DNA of 22,597 nucleotides from Bacteroidota bacterium (lineage in GTDB: Bacteria; Bacteroidota; Bacteroidia; UBA8524). Positions 7,429 through 15,332 of this stretch are shown here, one piece after another (position 1 is the stretch's first letter; every line of letters starts with the position of its first letter). The DNA is taken from contig DQHT01000075.1 of assembly GCA_003531115.1 (NCBI GenBank), positions 1 to 22,597 of the forward strand. Direction: 5' to 3'. The notes beneath the pieces were generated by a model, which was not told the origin of the DNA, ran no database searches, and worked only from the letters and a program-made list of their open reading frames with translations. The position numbers and the translations under genes were made by a program.

Positions 7429-7914
7429 ATGCGTTTGGTTATTCAACGTGTATCTGAAGCCTCACTCACCGTTGACGGACAAAGTGCAGGAAACATGAAA
7501 GCCGGACTTGTCGTTCTGATAGGAATTGAAGAAGCCGATACGGAAGAAGACGCCACCTGGTTGGCTGGAAAGGTAAGTGCCATGCGCATATTCGGCGATA
7601 ATGACGGGAAAATGAACCTTTCGCTAACAGATATTGCCGGCTCTCTCATGGTCGTCAGCCAGTTTACCCTGCACGCCAGCACCAAAAAAGGCAACCGCCC
7701 CAGCTTTATCAAAGCCGCCCGCCCCGAAAAAGCCATCCCCCTCTATGATTCTTTTATTGCCAGAATCCGAAACCTATTACCTTTACCCGCCGTAGCGCCA
7801 GCGAAGGAGGGCAAAACCCCCATTATCACAGGGACCTTCGGCGCGGATATGCAAGTACAGCTTGTGAATGACGGGCCAGTGACGATTATTATCGATTCGA
7901 AGGAGAGGCAATAA
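7429..7914 (+). CDS. dtd: D-aminoacyl-tRNA deacylase with an in-frame insertion
   Basis: Dtd removes wrongly attached D-amino acids (and glycine) from tRNA, protecting translation. Both catalytic-site motifs are intact: SQFT at 77-80 and the NDGPVT block (Gly-cisPro) at 147-152. The protein has 161 residues against about 150 usually. The excess lies at 118-128 (PLPAVAPAKEG), between the last long helix and the TGxFGADM strand, where relatives have a turn of about five residues. The DNA coding residues 120-128 is an imperfect palindrome, suggesting insertion of a small repeat element into a tolerant surface loop. The reading frame is kept and activity is probably unaffected. Last gene of the metF-rsgA-dtd unit. 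Confidence 0.95.
   Translation: MRLVIQRVSEASLTVDGQSAGNMKAGLVVLIGIEEADTEEDATWLAGKVSAMRIFGDNDGKMNLSLTDIAGSLMVVSQFTLHASTKKGNRPSFIKAARPEKAIPLYDSFIARIRNLLPLPAVAPAKEGKTPIITGTFGADMQVQLVNDGPVTIIIDSKERQ
7786..7811 (+). repeat. Palindromic element inside dtd
   Basis: Imperfect inverted repeat with arms CCCGCCGTAGC and GCGAAGGAGGG around a 4-base loop, lying exactly within the extra residues of Dtd. The arm sequences resemble small dispersed palindromes (GCCGTAGCTCCAGCGAAGGC type) that I recall from many environmental bacterial genomes. Membership of such a family is inference. Confidence 0.5.
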
Positions 7915-7935
7915 CCTAAATGCATTTGTCTTCAT

Positions 7936-7943
7936 TATATTTG
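7936..7943 (+). promoter_or_regulatory. -7 promoter element TATATTTG for the DUF262 gene
   Basis: Exact TAnnTTTG match, 25 bases before the ATG at 7969, so this inserted gene has its own promoter with a normal short leader of about 20 bases. A 10-base perfect palindrome, AAATGCATTT (7918-7927), lies just upstream. Confidence 0.6.
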
Positions 7944-7968
7944 ACTCTTAATACTAACTGATTTTTCA

Positions 7969-9678
7969 ATGGCAAAAGGTCACCTTTTAGATACGAAAAC
8001 TGTTAGTCTCAACGAAATTCTTGGTAACGGAAAAATATATAAGGTACCTCAATTTCAACGTGACTATTCATGGGATCAAGACAATTGGGAAGATCTATGG
8101 AATGATATTGAAATTGCTGAGTCTACGAATAGTGCTCATTATATGGGGTCCGTCGTTCTCCAAAGTGTTACTGCTAAAGAATTTTTAATAATAGATGGAC
8201 AACAACGTTTTACTACCCTGTCAATTTTAACCTTAGCTACCATTGCTACGATTAAGAATCTGATTAGTGTAGGCATTGATGTTGCTGAAAATAAGGAAAG
8301 AGTAGAAATTCTGATGCGGCAGTATATTGGACAGAAGGAACCTTCTTCATTGACTTATTCAAGTAAACTATTTTTGAATGAGAATAACGATGGTTTCTAT
8401 CAGAATCGTTTGATTGGCTTTAAAGAACCAATAAATGAACGAAAGCTGTCAGATTCTGAAAGGCTAATGTGGAAAGCTTATCAGTTTTTCTTACAAAAAG
8501 TTTCCAAAAAATTCTCCTCCAAAGGTGGTTCAGAGCTTGCAGATTTTTTGAATAATGTGTCCGGGGAATTGATGCTTTTCATTCAGATAACAGTTGAGGA
8601 TGAATTAAATGCTTACACAGTATTCGAGACACTTAATTCGAGGGGTGTTGAACTGACTTCCACTGATTTGTTAAAAAATTATCTTTTTTCGTTGGTTGCT
8701 AAAAGCGAGACTGATTTAAAACAAATAAAAAGTCAATGGAAAAAAATTATTGACACCGTTGGTTTAAAAGAATTCCCAAATTTTTTGAGGTACTATTTAT
8801 TGGCTTCAAGAAAACAATTAACCAAGGAATATCTTTTCAAGGAAGTTAAAAGCTTCATAAGGACAGGGGAAGATGTATTTTCTTTATTAGACCATCTTGA
8901 AAATTATGGCTACAACTATATTGCCTTAAGCAACCCTGAAGATGATTTTTGGACTGAAGATAAAGAAATCAGAAATTTCATTAGCATTCTGAAGTCTTTT
9001 AAAGTTACACAATGGAAGCCCTTAGCCATGGTAGCATTTCAAAAACTTGATGCAAATGATTTTAAAAAAGTGCTTCAAGCTGTTGTCAATATCTCCTTTA
9101 GATATAATGTGGTTGCGAAAATGCAAACCAATGAAATGGAAAAGGTATACAGCAAAGCAGCAATCAACCTATATCAAGGGATTACATCAAATGTTGTGTC
9201 TGTAATCAACGATTTAAAAGGTATTTATGTTGACGACGAAACGTTCAAGAGCTTTTTTGAGTTTAAGCAGTTTAACACAAACAATTCGAACGACAAGAAG
9301 ATGGCTCGATATACTCTCTACAAACTTGAAAGTCAGGAAGAGAGCGGTTTGTCTTTAAGTTTTGATTCAGATAATGGCACAATTGAACATATCCTTCCGG
9401 AAAGTTATTCTGAACCTTGGCATGAATTTTTTACAGAGGAGTCGTTTGCAAATAATTTATTCCTGCTTGGAAATTTGACTCTCCTCGAAGCTAACAAGAA
9501 TAGTAAGGGCGCAGCTGACAAAAGTTACGAAGAGAAAAGGAAAATATATTCAACCAGTAAATTTGCGTTAACGAAGGGTATTAATTCATTATTATGGACA
9601 CCTTCTTCAATACGTCACAGACAAGCTCATTTAGCTAAACTCGCTTCGGCAATATGGAAAGTTCAGTTTCATAATTAA
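7969..9678 (+). CDS. DUF262/DUF1524 protein, GmrSD-like single-chain restriction nuclease
   Basis: Probable anti-phage nuclease of 569 residues. The N-terminal DUF262 (GmrS-like) domain has VPQFQRDYSW at 26-35 and the nucleotide-binding IDGQQR at 75-80. The C-terminal DUF1524 (GmrD-like, HNH-type) domain covers about 470-569, with EHILPE at 473-478 (His474 the expected catalytic base) and LGNLTLLEANKN at 500-511. The middle is alpha-helical with no family I recognise. Proteins of this build include type IV enzymes attacking modified DNA (GmrSD) and the SspE effector of phosphorothioate systems; no dnd/ssp or methylase partner is next to it, so a stand-alone type IV role is the simplest reading. 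Its DNA is AT-rich (about 35% GC in sampled lines), with codon use unlike its neighbours, which suggests horizontal transfer. Confidence 0.88.
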   Translation: MAKGHLLDTKTVSLNEILGNGKIYKVPQFQRDYSWDQDNWEDLWNDIEIAESTNSAHYMGSVVLQSVTAKEFLIIDGQQRFTTLSILTLATIATIKNLISVGIDVAENKERVEILMRQYIGQKEPSSLTYSSKLFLNENNDGFYQNRLIGFKEPINERKLSDSERLMWKAYQFFLQKVSKKFSSKGGSELADFLNNVSGELMLFIQITVEDELNAYTVFETLNSRGVELTSTDLLKNYLFSLVAKSETDLKQIKSQWKKIIDTVGLKEFPNFLRYYLLASRKQLTKEYLFKEVKSFIRTGEDVFSLLDHLENYGYNYIALSNPEDDFWTEDKEIRNFISILKSFKVTQWKPLAMVAFQKLDANDFKKVLQAVVNISFRYNVVAKMQTNEMEKVYSKAAINLYQGITSNVVSVINDLKGIYVDDETFKSFFEFKQFNTNNSNDKKMARYTLYKLESQEESGLSLSFDSDNGTIEHILPESYSEPWHEFFTEESFANNLFLLGNLTLLEANKNSKGAADKSYEEKRKIYSTSKFALTKGINSLLWTPSSIRHRQAHLAKLASAIWKVQFHN

Positions 9679-9711
9679 ACCGACCTTACACACTCACAAA
9701 GCGGAAACAAA

Positions 9712-10404
9712 CTAAAACGTATAACTCACTCCAAGCCTGGAGGATATCGTTCTATTCATTTCATCACTTATCCAGCTTATACTCTCAGGCTGGTTTGTTC
9801 CGTTTCGGTAAAAGTTGTTAACCCGACTATAAATTCCAGCCTTTGGACCATACATAAGCGTAAAATCCATCCCCCAATGGGCATTAATAGCATAATTCAA
9901 AGAGGTATAGATATACGGGCTGAAAACGAGAAACTGAAATTTTGCAACAATAAAACCGTTTCCCGTTTCGTAACTAACAAATTTGGAAAAGTTACTATTG
10001 AAAGAAAGTCCTAATCCGGATACAACATGAACCCTTTCTTGCTTGCTTCTCCATATTTCATAAGCACCCTGATACCTGATTCCAAAACCAGTATTAATAA
10101 TATCCTCTCGATAATACCCGGTATTGCCCGAACCGTTTCTTTCCTTGTAATACGTCGTGCTGTTTAATGTAGGCGTCTTCAATATAAACTCCTGTTCAAA
10201 CCGTTTCTTTTTGATATTGAATCCCAACTCGATTCCAGAAATATTCCAATGTCCCCTGGTGGAAGTGCCGAACTGATAGTTTCCTGCATTAAATTGAATC
10301 GGGATATACGCCTTCATCGAATAGTGTGTCCTCGCATTTTGGGCGGAGAGTGCAGTACTCAAGAAAATCATGGCACTTAATGTTATGAGTATCCGGGTTT
10401 TCAT
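9712..10404 (-). CDS. Secreted outer-membrane barrel-like protein
   Basis: Unrecognised protein of 230 residues. It starts with a signal peptide MKTRILITLSAMIFLSTALS, cleaved after AQ. The start at 10404 is chosen over an in-frame GTG two codons upstream. The mature part shows alternating-strand character (YIPIQFNAGNYQFG, GIRYQGAYEIWR, FLVFSPYIYTSLNYAINAHW) and ends in GVSYTF, a terminal Phe as in outer-membrane barrels. It converges on the DUF262 gene with 33 bases between stops and shares its lower GC content, so both may belong to one insert between dtd and lpxH. A TATATTTA (one mismatch to the -7 consensus) lies 15 bases upstream. Confidence 0.75.
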   Translation of the reverse strand: MKTRILITLSAMIFLSTALSAQNARTHYSMKAYIPIQFNAGNYQFGTSTRGHWNISGIELGFNIKKKRFEQEFILKTPTLNSTTYYKERNGSGNTGYYREDIINTGFGIRYQGAYEIWRSKQERVHVVSGLGLSFNSNFSKFVSYETGNGFIVAKFQFLVFSPYIYTSLNYAINAHWGMDFTLMYGPKAGIYSRVNNFYRNGTNQPESISWISDEMNRTISSRLGVSYTF

Positions 10405-10419
10405 GGGCACATTACTCGG

Positions 10420-10427
10420 TAAATATA
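10420..10427 (-). promoter_or_regulatory. Probable -7 element TATATTTA
   Basis: Matches TAnnTTTG except for the last base and lies 15 bases before the ATG at 10404. This is the only candidate promoter in the gap after lpxH. Confidence 0.4.
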
Positions 10428-10452
10428 ACGAAATTTAAAGACCAAGCTGCCA

Positions 10453-10480
10453 GAACCCTGAACCCAAAACCCAGAACCCC
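10453..10480 (-). repeat. Four perfect-period 7-base repeats forming a G-quadruplex motif
   Basis: On the + strand four 7-base units of consensus GAACCCA stand head to tail. On the minus strand, which is the transcribed sense of lpxH, this reads G4-TTCT-G3-TTTT-G3-TTCA-G3: four G-tracts with three 4-base loops. It begins at the base after the lpxH TGA. It satisfies the usual intramolecular quadruplex rule and could act as a transcript 3' end or stability element. It also marks the edge of the AT-rich insert. Confidence 0.7.
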
Positions 10481-11233
10481 TCACCTTCCCACCAGCTCCA
10501 GCTTCTCCCCATCAAAAACGGCATAAGAGAAATACCGGATCCAATCACCCAGGTTGATGTATCGGCTGTTCTGCCCCAGATCAATATCCAGCGGTAGATG
10601 CCTGTGCCCGAAAATAAAATAATCGAAATGTTCTTTTTCTAAGATCTCTTTGCAATACACCACCAGCCATTCTTCATTCTCCCCTAAAAACTTCGCGTCA
10701 GATTCAGCGTTGGCATGCCGGCTGCGTTTCGAAAAATAATTGGCTATACCCATCCCGATGCGCGATGGCAGCAGCGAAAAGGCTACCTGACAAGCCCGAT
10801 TCCTGAATATTTTTTTTAGGAGTTTATAGGCTTTGTCCCCGGGACCAAGTCCATCGCCATGGCCCAGGTAAAAGCGTTTACCGTTCCATTCGCGTGTTTC
10901 GGGTTTATGAAAAACAGGGATGCCCAGTTCCTTTTCGAAATAACCGAACATCCACATATCGTGATTGCCGGTAAAAACATAAATCGGAATTCCGGAATCG
11001 ACGATCTCTGCCATCTTTCCCAGGAGACGTACATATCCTTTGGGAACCACATAGCGGTATTCAAACCAAAAGTCGAACAGATCGCCCATGAGGTAGATCT
11101 CCTGGGCATCCTTTCTCGCTTCTTCCAGCCACCTGACTACCTTCTTCTCCCTTTCCCGACTGCGCTCCGCATCGGGAACACCTAAGTGGTAGTCGGAATT
11201 GAAATAGATCTTTTTGCCGGGTTGAAGCTGCAT
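10481..11233 (-). CDS. lpxH: UDP-2,3-diacylglucosamine diphosphatase (lipid A pathway)
   Basis: LpxH splits UDP-2,3-diacylglucosamine to lipid X and UMP at the inner face of the cytoplasmic membrane, an essential lipid A step. The 250 residues carry the full set of calcineurin-like phosphoesterase motifs: SDYHLG (metal ligands Asp14 and His16), GDLFD at 50-54, GNHD at 89-92, GHGD at 124-127 and GHRH at 209-212. Length matches Bacteroidota LpxH. The upstream LUD gene ends 26 bases away, and in that gap lies a -7 element 5 bases from the ATG, so lpxH can be transcribed independently with almost no leader. A G-quadruplex motif begins right after its TGA. Confidence 0.92.
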   Translation of the reverse strand: MQLQPGKKIYFNSDYHLGVPDAERSREREKKVVRWLEEARKDAQEIYLMGDLFDFWFEYRYVVPKGYVRLLGKMAEIVDSGIPIYVFTGNHDMWMFGYFEKELGIPVFHKPETREWNGKRFYLGHGDGLGPGDKAYKLLKKIFRNRACQVAFSLLPSRIGMGIANYFSKRSRHANAESDAKFLGENEEWLVVYCKEILEKEHFDYFIFGHRHLPLDIDLGQNSRYINLGDWIRYFSYAVFDGEKLELVGR

Positions 11234-11238
11234 GGGCT

Positions 11239-11246
11239 CAAAAATA
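11239..11246 (-). promoter_or_regulatory. -7 promoter element TATTTTTG for lpxH
   Basis: Exact TAnnTTTG match with only 5 bases (AGCCC) before the lpxH ATG. A TTG with an 18-base spacer upstream of it fits a weak -33 element. The transcript should begin at or within a base or two of the start codon. Confidence 0.55.
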
Positions 11247-11259
11247 GGGTATCCTTCCT

Positions 11260-11889
11260 TTATGCAAGGTCATTCACTAAAAACAGGATCAATTCTGACC
11301 TCGCCTGCACTTTTGTATCCTTATTGCCTTTAACAGGGCCCTGAATAAAACTGATCAGAGAGGGCAGTTTTTCTCCGTATTTGTTCCTGAGCGTAACCAG
11401 GGCCTGTTTGATATCATCGCCCATTTTCGAAAGTTGTCCGTATACGGCTACCACCTGAACTTCAGATAAAAAGCCGCGACGGGTACTTGCCGAAGTAAAC
11501 ATGATCCCGCCATTACGGGCGATCAAAGCCTCGGCGCTTAACAGCGATGCCGTTTGTTCAGGATGGTCGGGCGTGTTTTCAATAACGGGAAGTCCCAGGT
11601 TCTGGATCTCTTTTCTAAGTTCCACATCGGAAATAAGCAGTCCTTTTATACCCCTCTTTTCCATCCACATTATGAGGTTCTCATGGAAATCAAAGCGGTT
11701 GTGGCAATAAACAAATCCCCCACCACCGGCAGTGAAATTTTTAGCAAAGGCCACCCCGTGGTCTTCATCTGGGTATGTATAGATATCCGTTTCCATTTCC
11801 ACATCAGGAAAGTGCGCGGCAAACTTATTCAGCAGGCCGGCCCGAACCTTTTTCAGGATCTTCTCCCGCGATGTGGTTATGTCTTCCAT
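11260..11889 (-). CDS. LUD-domain protein (LutC/YkgG family)
   Basis: Protein of 209 residues with one LUD domain. The family includes LutC, a subunit of the LutABC lactate-utilisation complex, but single LUD proteins of the Bacteroidota usually lack LutA and LutB neighbours, as here. Recognisable parts are an N-terminal helix (SREKILKKVRAGLLNKF), the SAEALIARNGGIMFTSASTR segment and the C-terminal VQARSELILFLVND block. It follows ftsH by 13 bases, an order I recall as common in the Bacteroidota, so a link to membrane quality control or coordinated expression is possible. No catalytic function can be assigned. Possible own promoter: TATCTTGC at 11895-11902, directly after the ftsH stop. Confidence 0.82.
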   Translation of the reverse strand: MEDITTSREKILKKVRAGLLNKFAAHFPDVEMETDIYTYPDEDHGVAFAKNFTAGGGGFVYCHNRFDFHENLIMWMEKRGIKGLLISDVELRKEIQNLGLPVIENTPDHPEQTASLLSAEALIARNGGIMFTSASTRRGFLSEVQVVAVYGQLSKMGDDIKQALVTLRNKYGEKLPSLISFIQGPVKGNKDTKVQARSELILFLVNDLA

Positions 11890-11894
11890 TTAAT

Positions 11895-11902
11895 GCAAGA
11901 TA
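11895..11902 (-). promoter_or_regulatory. Possible variant -7 element (TATCTTGC) before the LUD gene
   Basis: The same octamer as at 409-416, here 5 bases before the ATG at 11889 and immediately after the ftsH TAG. It lacks one T relative to TAnnTTTG; its role is uncertain. Confidence 0.3.
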
Positions 11903-13987
11903 CTATTCTGATTTAGGTTCATCGCCCACCGGAGAAGGGTCATCCTTTTTCACTTCTTCAGCAGGAACGTCAATTATGGGGCTATCTACCTTATCCATAT
12001 ATTCCTGATAATGGGTTTTATGTTCAAAAGGGCGTTTACCGATCAACTGTTCCAGATCACTCTGGAAGATGATCTCCCTTTTTAACAATTCTTTGGCGAT
12101 GATCTCCAATCCATCCCGCTTTTCGATCAGCAGGGCTTTTGTTCTTTCATAGGCCTTGGCGATCAGCTTCCTTACTTCCTCATCGATCAATTCAGAAGTA
12201 TGCTCCGAATAAGGTTTTCCAAATCCATATGCATTTTGCGGATCATTGAAAGATACATTCCCGATTCGTTCATTCATGCCGTACATGGTTACCATGCCGT
12301 AAGCCATCTTGGTGATACGTTCCAGGTCGTTCTGGGCACCGGTAGAAATTTTATTGAATACAACCTCTTCCGCAGCCCTTCCGCCCAGGGTCATACACAT
12401 CATATCGATGAGCTGTTCTGTTCTGTACAGGTATTGCTCTTTCGGTAAATATTGGGCATACCCCAAGGCTGCAACACCACGTGGCACAATCGATACCTTC
12501 ACCAAAGGATCTGCAAATTCCAGAAACCATCCGGCAATGGCATGTCCGGCTTCATGGTAAGCAACGATTTCTTTTTCTTCGGGAGAAATGATTTTATTCT
12601 TCTTTTCCAAACCACCGATAACCCGGTCAACGGCATCCTGAAAGTCCTGCATATCAACCGCCGTTTTATTTTTTCGGGCAGCGATCAAGGCCGCTTCGTT
12701 GCACACATTTGCAATTTCTGCCCCTGCAAAACCAGGTGTTTGCGCCGAAAGTTTTTTCGGGTCAACATCAGCCGCCAATTTGGTAAGCGGTTTCAAATGC
12801 ACTTTAAAGATCGCCTCACGGCCAACCAGGTCGGGACGGTCTATAGAAATTTGCCTGTCGAAACGACCCGGACGCATCAGGGCGGAGTCAAGAATATCCG
12901 GACGGTTGGTGGCGGCCAGGATAATAACCCCGGAATCCGTTCCAAAACCATCCATCTCGGTAAGCAACTGGTTCAGGGTATTTTCCCTTTCATCATTGCC
13001 ACCGGTAACCATGTTTTTTCCTCTTGCACGACCAATGGCATCGATCTCATCAATAAAGATGATACACGGCGCTTTTTCTTTAGCCTGACGGAACAAGTCG
13101 CGAACACGCGATGCTCCCACTCCTACGAACATCTCCACAAAGTCAGAGCCCGATAGAGAGAAAAAGGGCACATTTGCTTCCCCTGCTACAGCCTTGGCCA
13201 ACAGGGTTTTACCTGTTCCCGGAGGGCCTACCAACAGGGCGCCTTTCGGAATTTTTCCTCCCAGGTCGGTATATTTTTTCGGGTTTTTGAGGAAGTCAAC
13301 GATTTCCATCACTTCCACCTTTGCTTCTTCAAGTCCGGCCACATCGGCAAAGGTCACATTCACCATGGCGTCCTTATCAAAAAGCTGGGCGCGCGATTTT
13401 CCTATATTGAAGATCTGTCCGCCTCCGCCACCTGCACCACCGCCCATACGGCGCATAATGAACAGGAAAATGGCCACCATAATGATCACGGGGAGTAAAT
13501 ACCCCACCATATCCATAAACCAGTTCTTCCGTTCGGTGAATTCCACAACGATTTTCCGGTTTGGATCTTTTTTGTCTAAGGTTTCTCTAAAATACTGTAC
13601 ATCCCCAACCCGAAAGGTATACTGGGGTACCTTTTCATTAAAAACGCTTTTTTTCTTGGCTACCTCTTCATGGCGTGAGTTTTTTAAGGCGCTTTCGGTT
13701 AAATAAACCTCCGCCACCTTTTCATTGATCACGTCGATCTTTTCCACCTCATTCTTCTCGATCATCTCGAGTACTTCATTGAGGTTGGTCGTTTTAGCCG
13801 TGTCGTTCGGAAAAAATTGCAGAATGATAAATATGACCAGAATAATTCCGTATATCCAGTATATATTAAATTTTGGTTGTCCCCCGCCGCTTATCCTTGG
13901 CTTACCTTTTTTTCCTCCGAAAGGATTCAAGGGGTTTTCCTTCTTTTCCCCTTTATTCGGGGTGTTTTTCGTGTCGTTCTCCTTCAT
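11903..13987 (-). CDS. ftsH: ATP-dependent zinc metalloprotease FtsH
   Basis: Membrane-anchored AAA+ protease that extracts and degrades membrane and short-lived cytoplasmic proteins as a hexamer. The 694 residues are in standard order. A Lys/Gly-rich cytoplasmic head covers about 1-40. Membrane segments at about 43-60 and 159-178 flank a periplasmic domain, and a Gly-rich linker follows. The AAA domain has Walker A GPPGTGKT at 254-261, Walker B IIFIDE ending at 314, and second-region-of-homology residues RPGRFDR. The zinc site is HEAGH at 478-482, with the third ligand Asp in [11 protein letters not shown]. The acidic tail is longer than in E. coli FtsH. The -7 element at 14018-14025 drives ftsH and probably the LUD gene. 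Confidence 0.97.
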   Translation of the reverse strand: MKENDTKNTPNKGEKKENPLNPFGGKKGKPRISGGGQPKFNIYWIYGIILVIFIILQFFPNDTAKTTNLNEVLEMIEKNEVEKIDVINEKVAEVYLTESALKNSRHEEVAKKKSVFNEKVPQYTFRVGDVQYFRETLDKKDPNRKIVVEFTERKNWFMDMVGYLLPVIIMVAIFLFIMRRMGGGAGGGGGQIFNIGKSRAQLFDKDAMVNVTFADVAGLEEAKVEVMEIVDFLKNPKKYTDLGGKIPKGALLVGPPGTGKTLLAKAVAGEANVPFFSLSGSDFVEMFVGVGASRVRDLFRQAKEKAPCIIFIDEIDAIGRARGKNMVTGGNDERENTLNQLLTEMDGFGTDSGVIILAATNRPDILDSALMRPGRFDRQISIDRPDLVGREAIFKVHLKPLTKLAADVDPKKLSAQTPGFAGAEIANVCNEAALIAARKNKTAVDMQDFQDAVDRVIGGLEKKNKIISPEEKEIVAYHEAGHAIAGWFLEFADPLVKVSIVPRGVAALGYAQYLPKEQYLYRTEQLIDMMCMTLGGRAAEEVVFNKISTGAQNDLERITKMAYGMVTMYGMNERIGNVSFNDPQNAYGFGKPYSEHTSELIDEEVRKLIAKAYERTKALLIEKRDGLEIIAKELLKREIIFQSDLEQLIGKRPFEHKTHYQEYMDKVDSPIIDVPAEEVKKDDPSPVGDEPKSE

Positions 13988-14017
13988 GGAAATTCTGAGC
14001 TTATATGGCCCTTACCG

Positions 14018-14025
14018 CAAAACTA
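14018..14025 (-). promoter_or_regulatory. -7 promoter element TAGTTTTG for ftsH
   Basis: Exact TAnnTTTG match, 30 bases before the ftsH ATG, giving a leader of about 25 bases. It sits in the 154-base divergent gap shared with kbl. No heat-shock type element was recognised beside it. Confidence 0.6.
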
Positions 14026-14111
14026 ACTATTCTGCAGATATTAAGGGTGATGATGCATGGAACAAAAAACAATCCAAAGAACAGAAAGGATTTTCAGCCT
14101 GATTTTTTTGA

Positions 14112-14119
14112 TAAGTTTG
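14112..14119 (+). promoter_or_regulatory. -7 promoter element TAAGTTTG for kbl-comB
   Basis: Exact TAnnTTTG match, 22 bases before the kbl ATG; predicted leader about 18 bases. About 90 bases separate it from the divergent ftsH -7 element. Confidence 0.6.
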
Positions 14120-14141
14120 TAGCCCATTACACAGCACCATC

Positions 14142-15332
14142 ATGTACGAAACGCTTAAACCCGCATTAACCAAAGAATTACAGGAAATAAAAGAGGCCGG
14201 ACTCTTCAAAACTGAACGTATCATTGTCTCTCCACAGGGTGCCGACATTCGATTAAATGACGGAAAACAGGTGGTGAATTTTTGTGCGAATAATTATCTC
14301 GGCCTTTCCTCCCACCCAAAAGTCATAGAAGCTGCCAAAAAGGCCATAGATACACATGGATATGGCATGTCTTCTGTCCGGTTTATTTGTGGTACCCAGG
14401 ATATCCATAAAACACTCGAAGCCAAACTTTCCGAATTCCTGGGTACTGAAGATACCATTCTTTATGCTGCCGCGTTCGATGCCAACGGTGGAGTATTTGA
14501 GCCCCTGCTCAACGAAGAAGACGCGATTATTTCGGATGCCTTAAACCACGCCTCAATTATTGACGGGGTGCGTTTGTGTAAAGCCGATCGCCACCGTTAT
14601 GCGCATAACGATATGAACGAACTGGAAGAGATCCTCAAAAAAACCCAGGACAAACGCCATCGGATGATCGTAACGGACGGGGCTTTTTCGATGGATGGAA
14701 CCATCGCACAACTGGATAAGATCTGCGACCTGGCCGACAAATACCGGGCTTTGGTAATGATCGATGAGTGCCATGCCAGTGGATTTCTGGGAAAATCAGG
14801 ACGGGGTACCCATGAGTATAGAAACGTGATGGGACGTATCGATATCATCACCGGTACACTCGGTAAAGCACTGGGCGGGGCTTCAGGAGGATTTACTTCC
14901 GCGAAAAAAGAAATTATCGACATGCTGCGTCAACGTTCCCGCCCTTATTTATTTTCAAACACACTTGCTCCGTCTATCGTTGGGGCGTCGATCGCCGTAC
15001 TGGACATGCTCAGCGAAACAACGGAATTGCGCGATAAGCTGGAACGGAATACCACCTATTTCCGCGAAAAAATGACGGCTGCCGGTTTCGACATCAAGCC
15101 GGGAGTACACCCCATTGTGCCGATTATGCTGTATGATGCCAAACTGGCCCAGATATTCGCCGAAAAATTGCTGGAAGAAGGGATCTATGTGATCGGATTC
15201 TATTTTCCGGTAGTTGCAAAAGGCCAAGCCCGTATCCGGGTACAACTTTCAGCTGCCCACGAACAGGGGCATCTCGATAAAGCCATTGCGGCATTCACCA
15301 AAGTGGGCAGGGAATTAGGTGTATTGAACTGA
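14142..15332 (+). CDS. kbl: 2-amino-3-ketobutyrate CoA ligase (glycine C-acetyltransferase)
   Basis: PLP enzyme that converts 2-amino-3-ketobutyrate and CoA to glycine and acetyl-CoA, the second step of threonine breakdown after threonine dehydrogenase. The 396 residues align over their whole length with E. coli Kbl from memory, including [15 protein letters not shown] and [13 protein letters not shown] blocks, [17 protein letters not shown], Asp208 and His211 (DECHASGF), and the PLP lysine Lys242 in [14 protein letters not shown]. The closeness to Kbl argues against the related serine palmitoyl- or cysteate acyltransferases. No tdh is in the window. The TGA overlaps the ATG of comB (TGATG), so the two are translationally coupled. 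Confidence 0.95.
   Translation: MYETLKPALTKELQEIKEAGLFKTERIIVSPQGADIRLNDGKQVVNFCANNYLGLSSHPKVIEAAKKAIDTHGYGMSSVRFICGTQDIHKTLEAKLSEFLGTEDTILYAAAFDANGGVFEPLLNEEDAIISDALNHASIIDGVRLCKADRHRYAHNDMNELEEILKKTQDKRHRMIVTDGAFSMDGTIAQLDKICDLADKYRALVMIDECHASGFLGKSGRGTHEYRNVMGRIDIITGTLGKALGGASGGFTSAKKEIIDMLRQRSRPYLFSNTLAPSIVGASIAVLDMLSETTELRDKLERNTTYFREKMTAAGFDIKPGVHPIVPIMLYDAKLAQIFAEKLLEEGIYVIGFYFPVVAKGQARIRVQLSAAHEQGHLDKAIAAFTKVGRELGVLN

Noticed and set aside
7918..7927. AAATGCATTT palindrome as an attachment site for the AT-rich insert
   Set aside because: No second copy or direct repeat was found at the other end of the insert, and a 10-base palindrome in AT-rich DNA is weak evidence.
12452..13156. 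A 234-codon open frame on the + strand inside ftsH
   Set aside because: It is antisense to a complete, strongly conserved ftsH, has low-complexity composition and no recognisable motif. It reflects codon use of the real gene.
14142..15332. kbl read as a cysteate acyltransferase for capnine synthesis, because comB is next to it
   Set aside because: The protein follows true Kbl along its whole length, including the [10 protein letters not shown] and [10 protein letters not shown] blocks; the acyltransferases are more distant members of the family.
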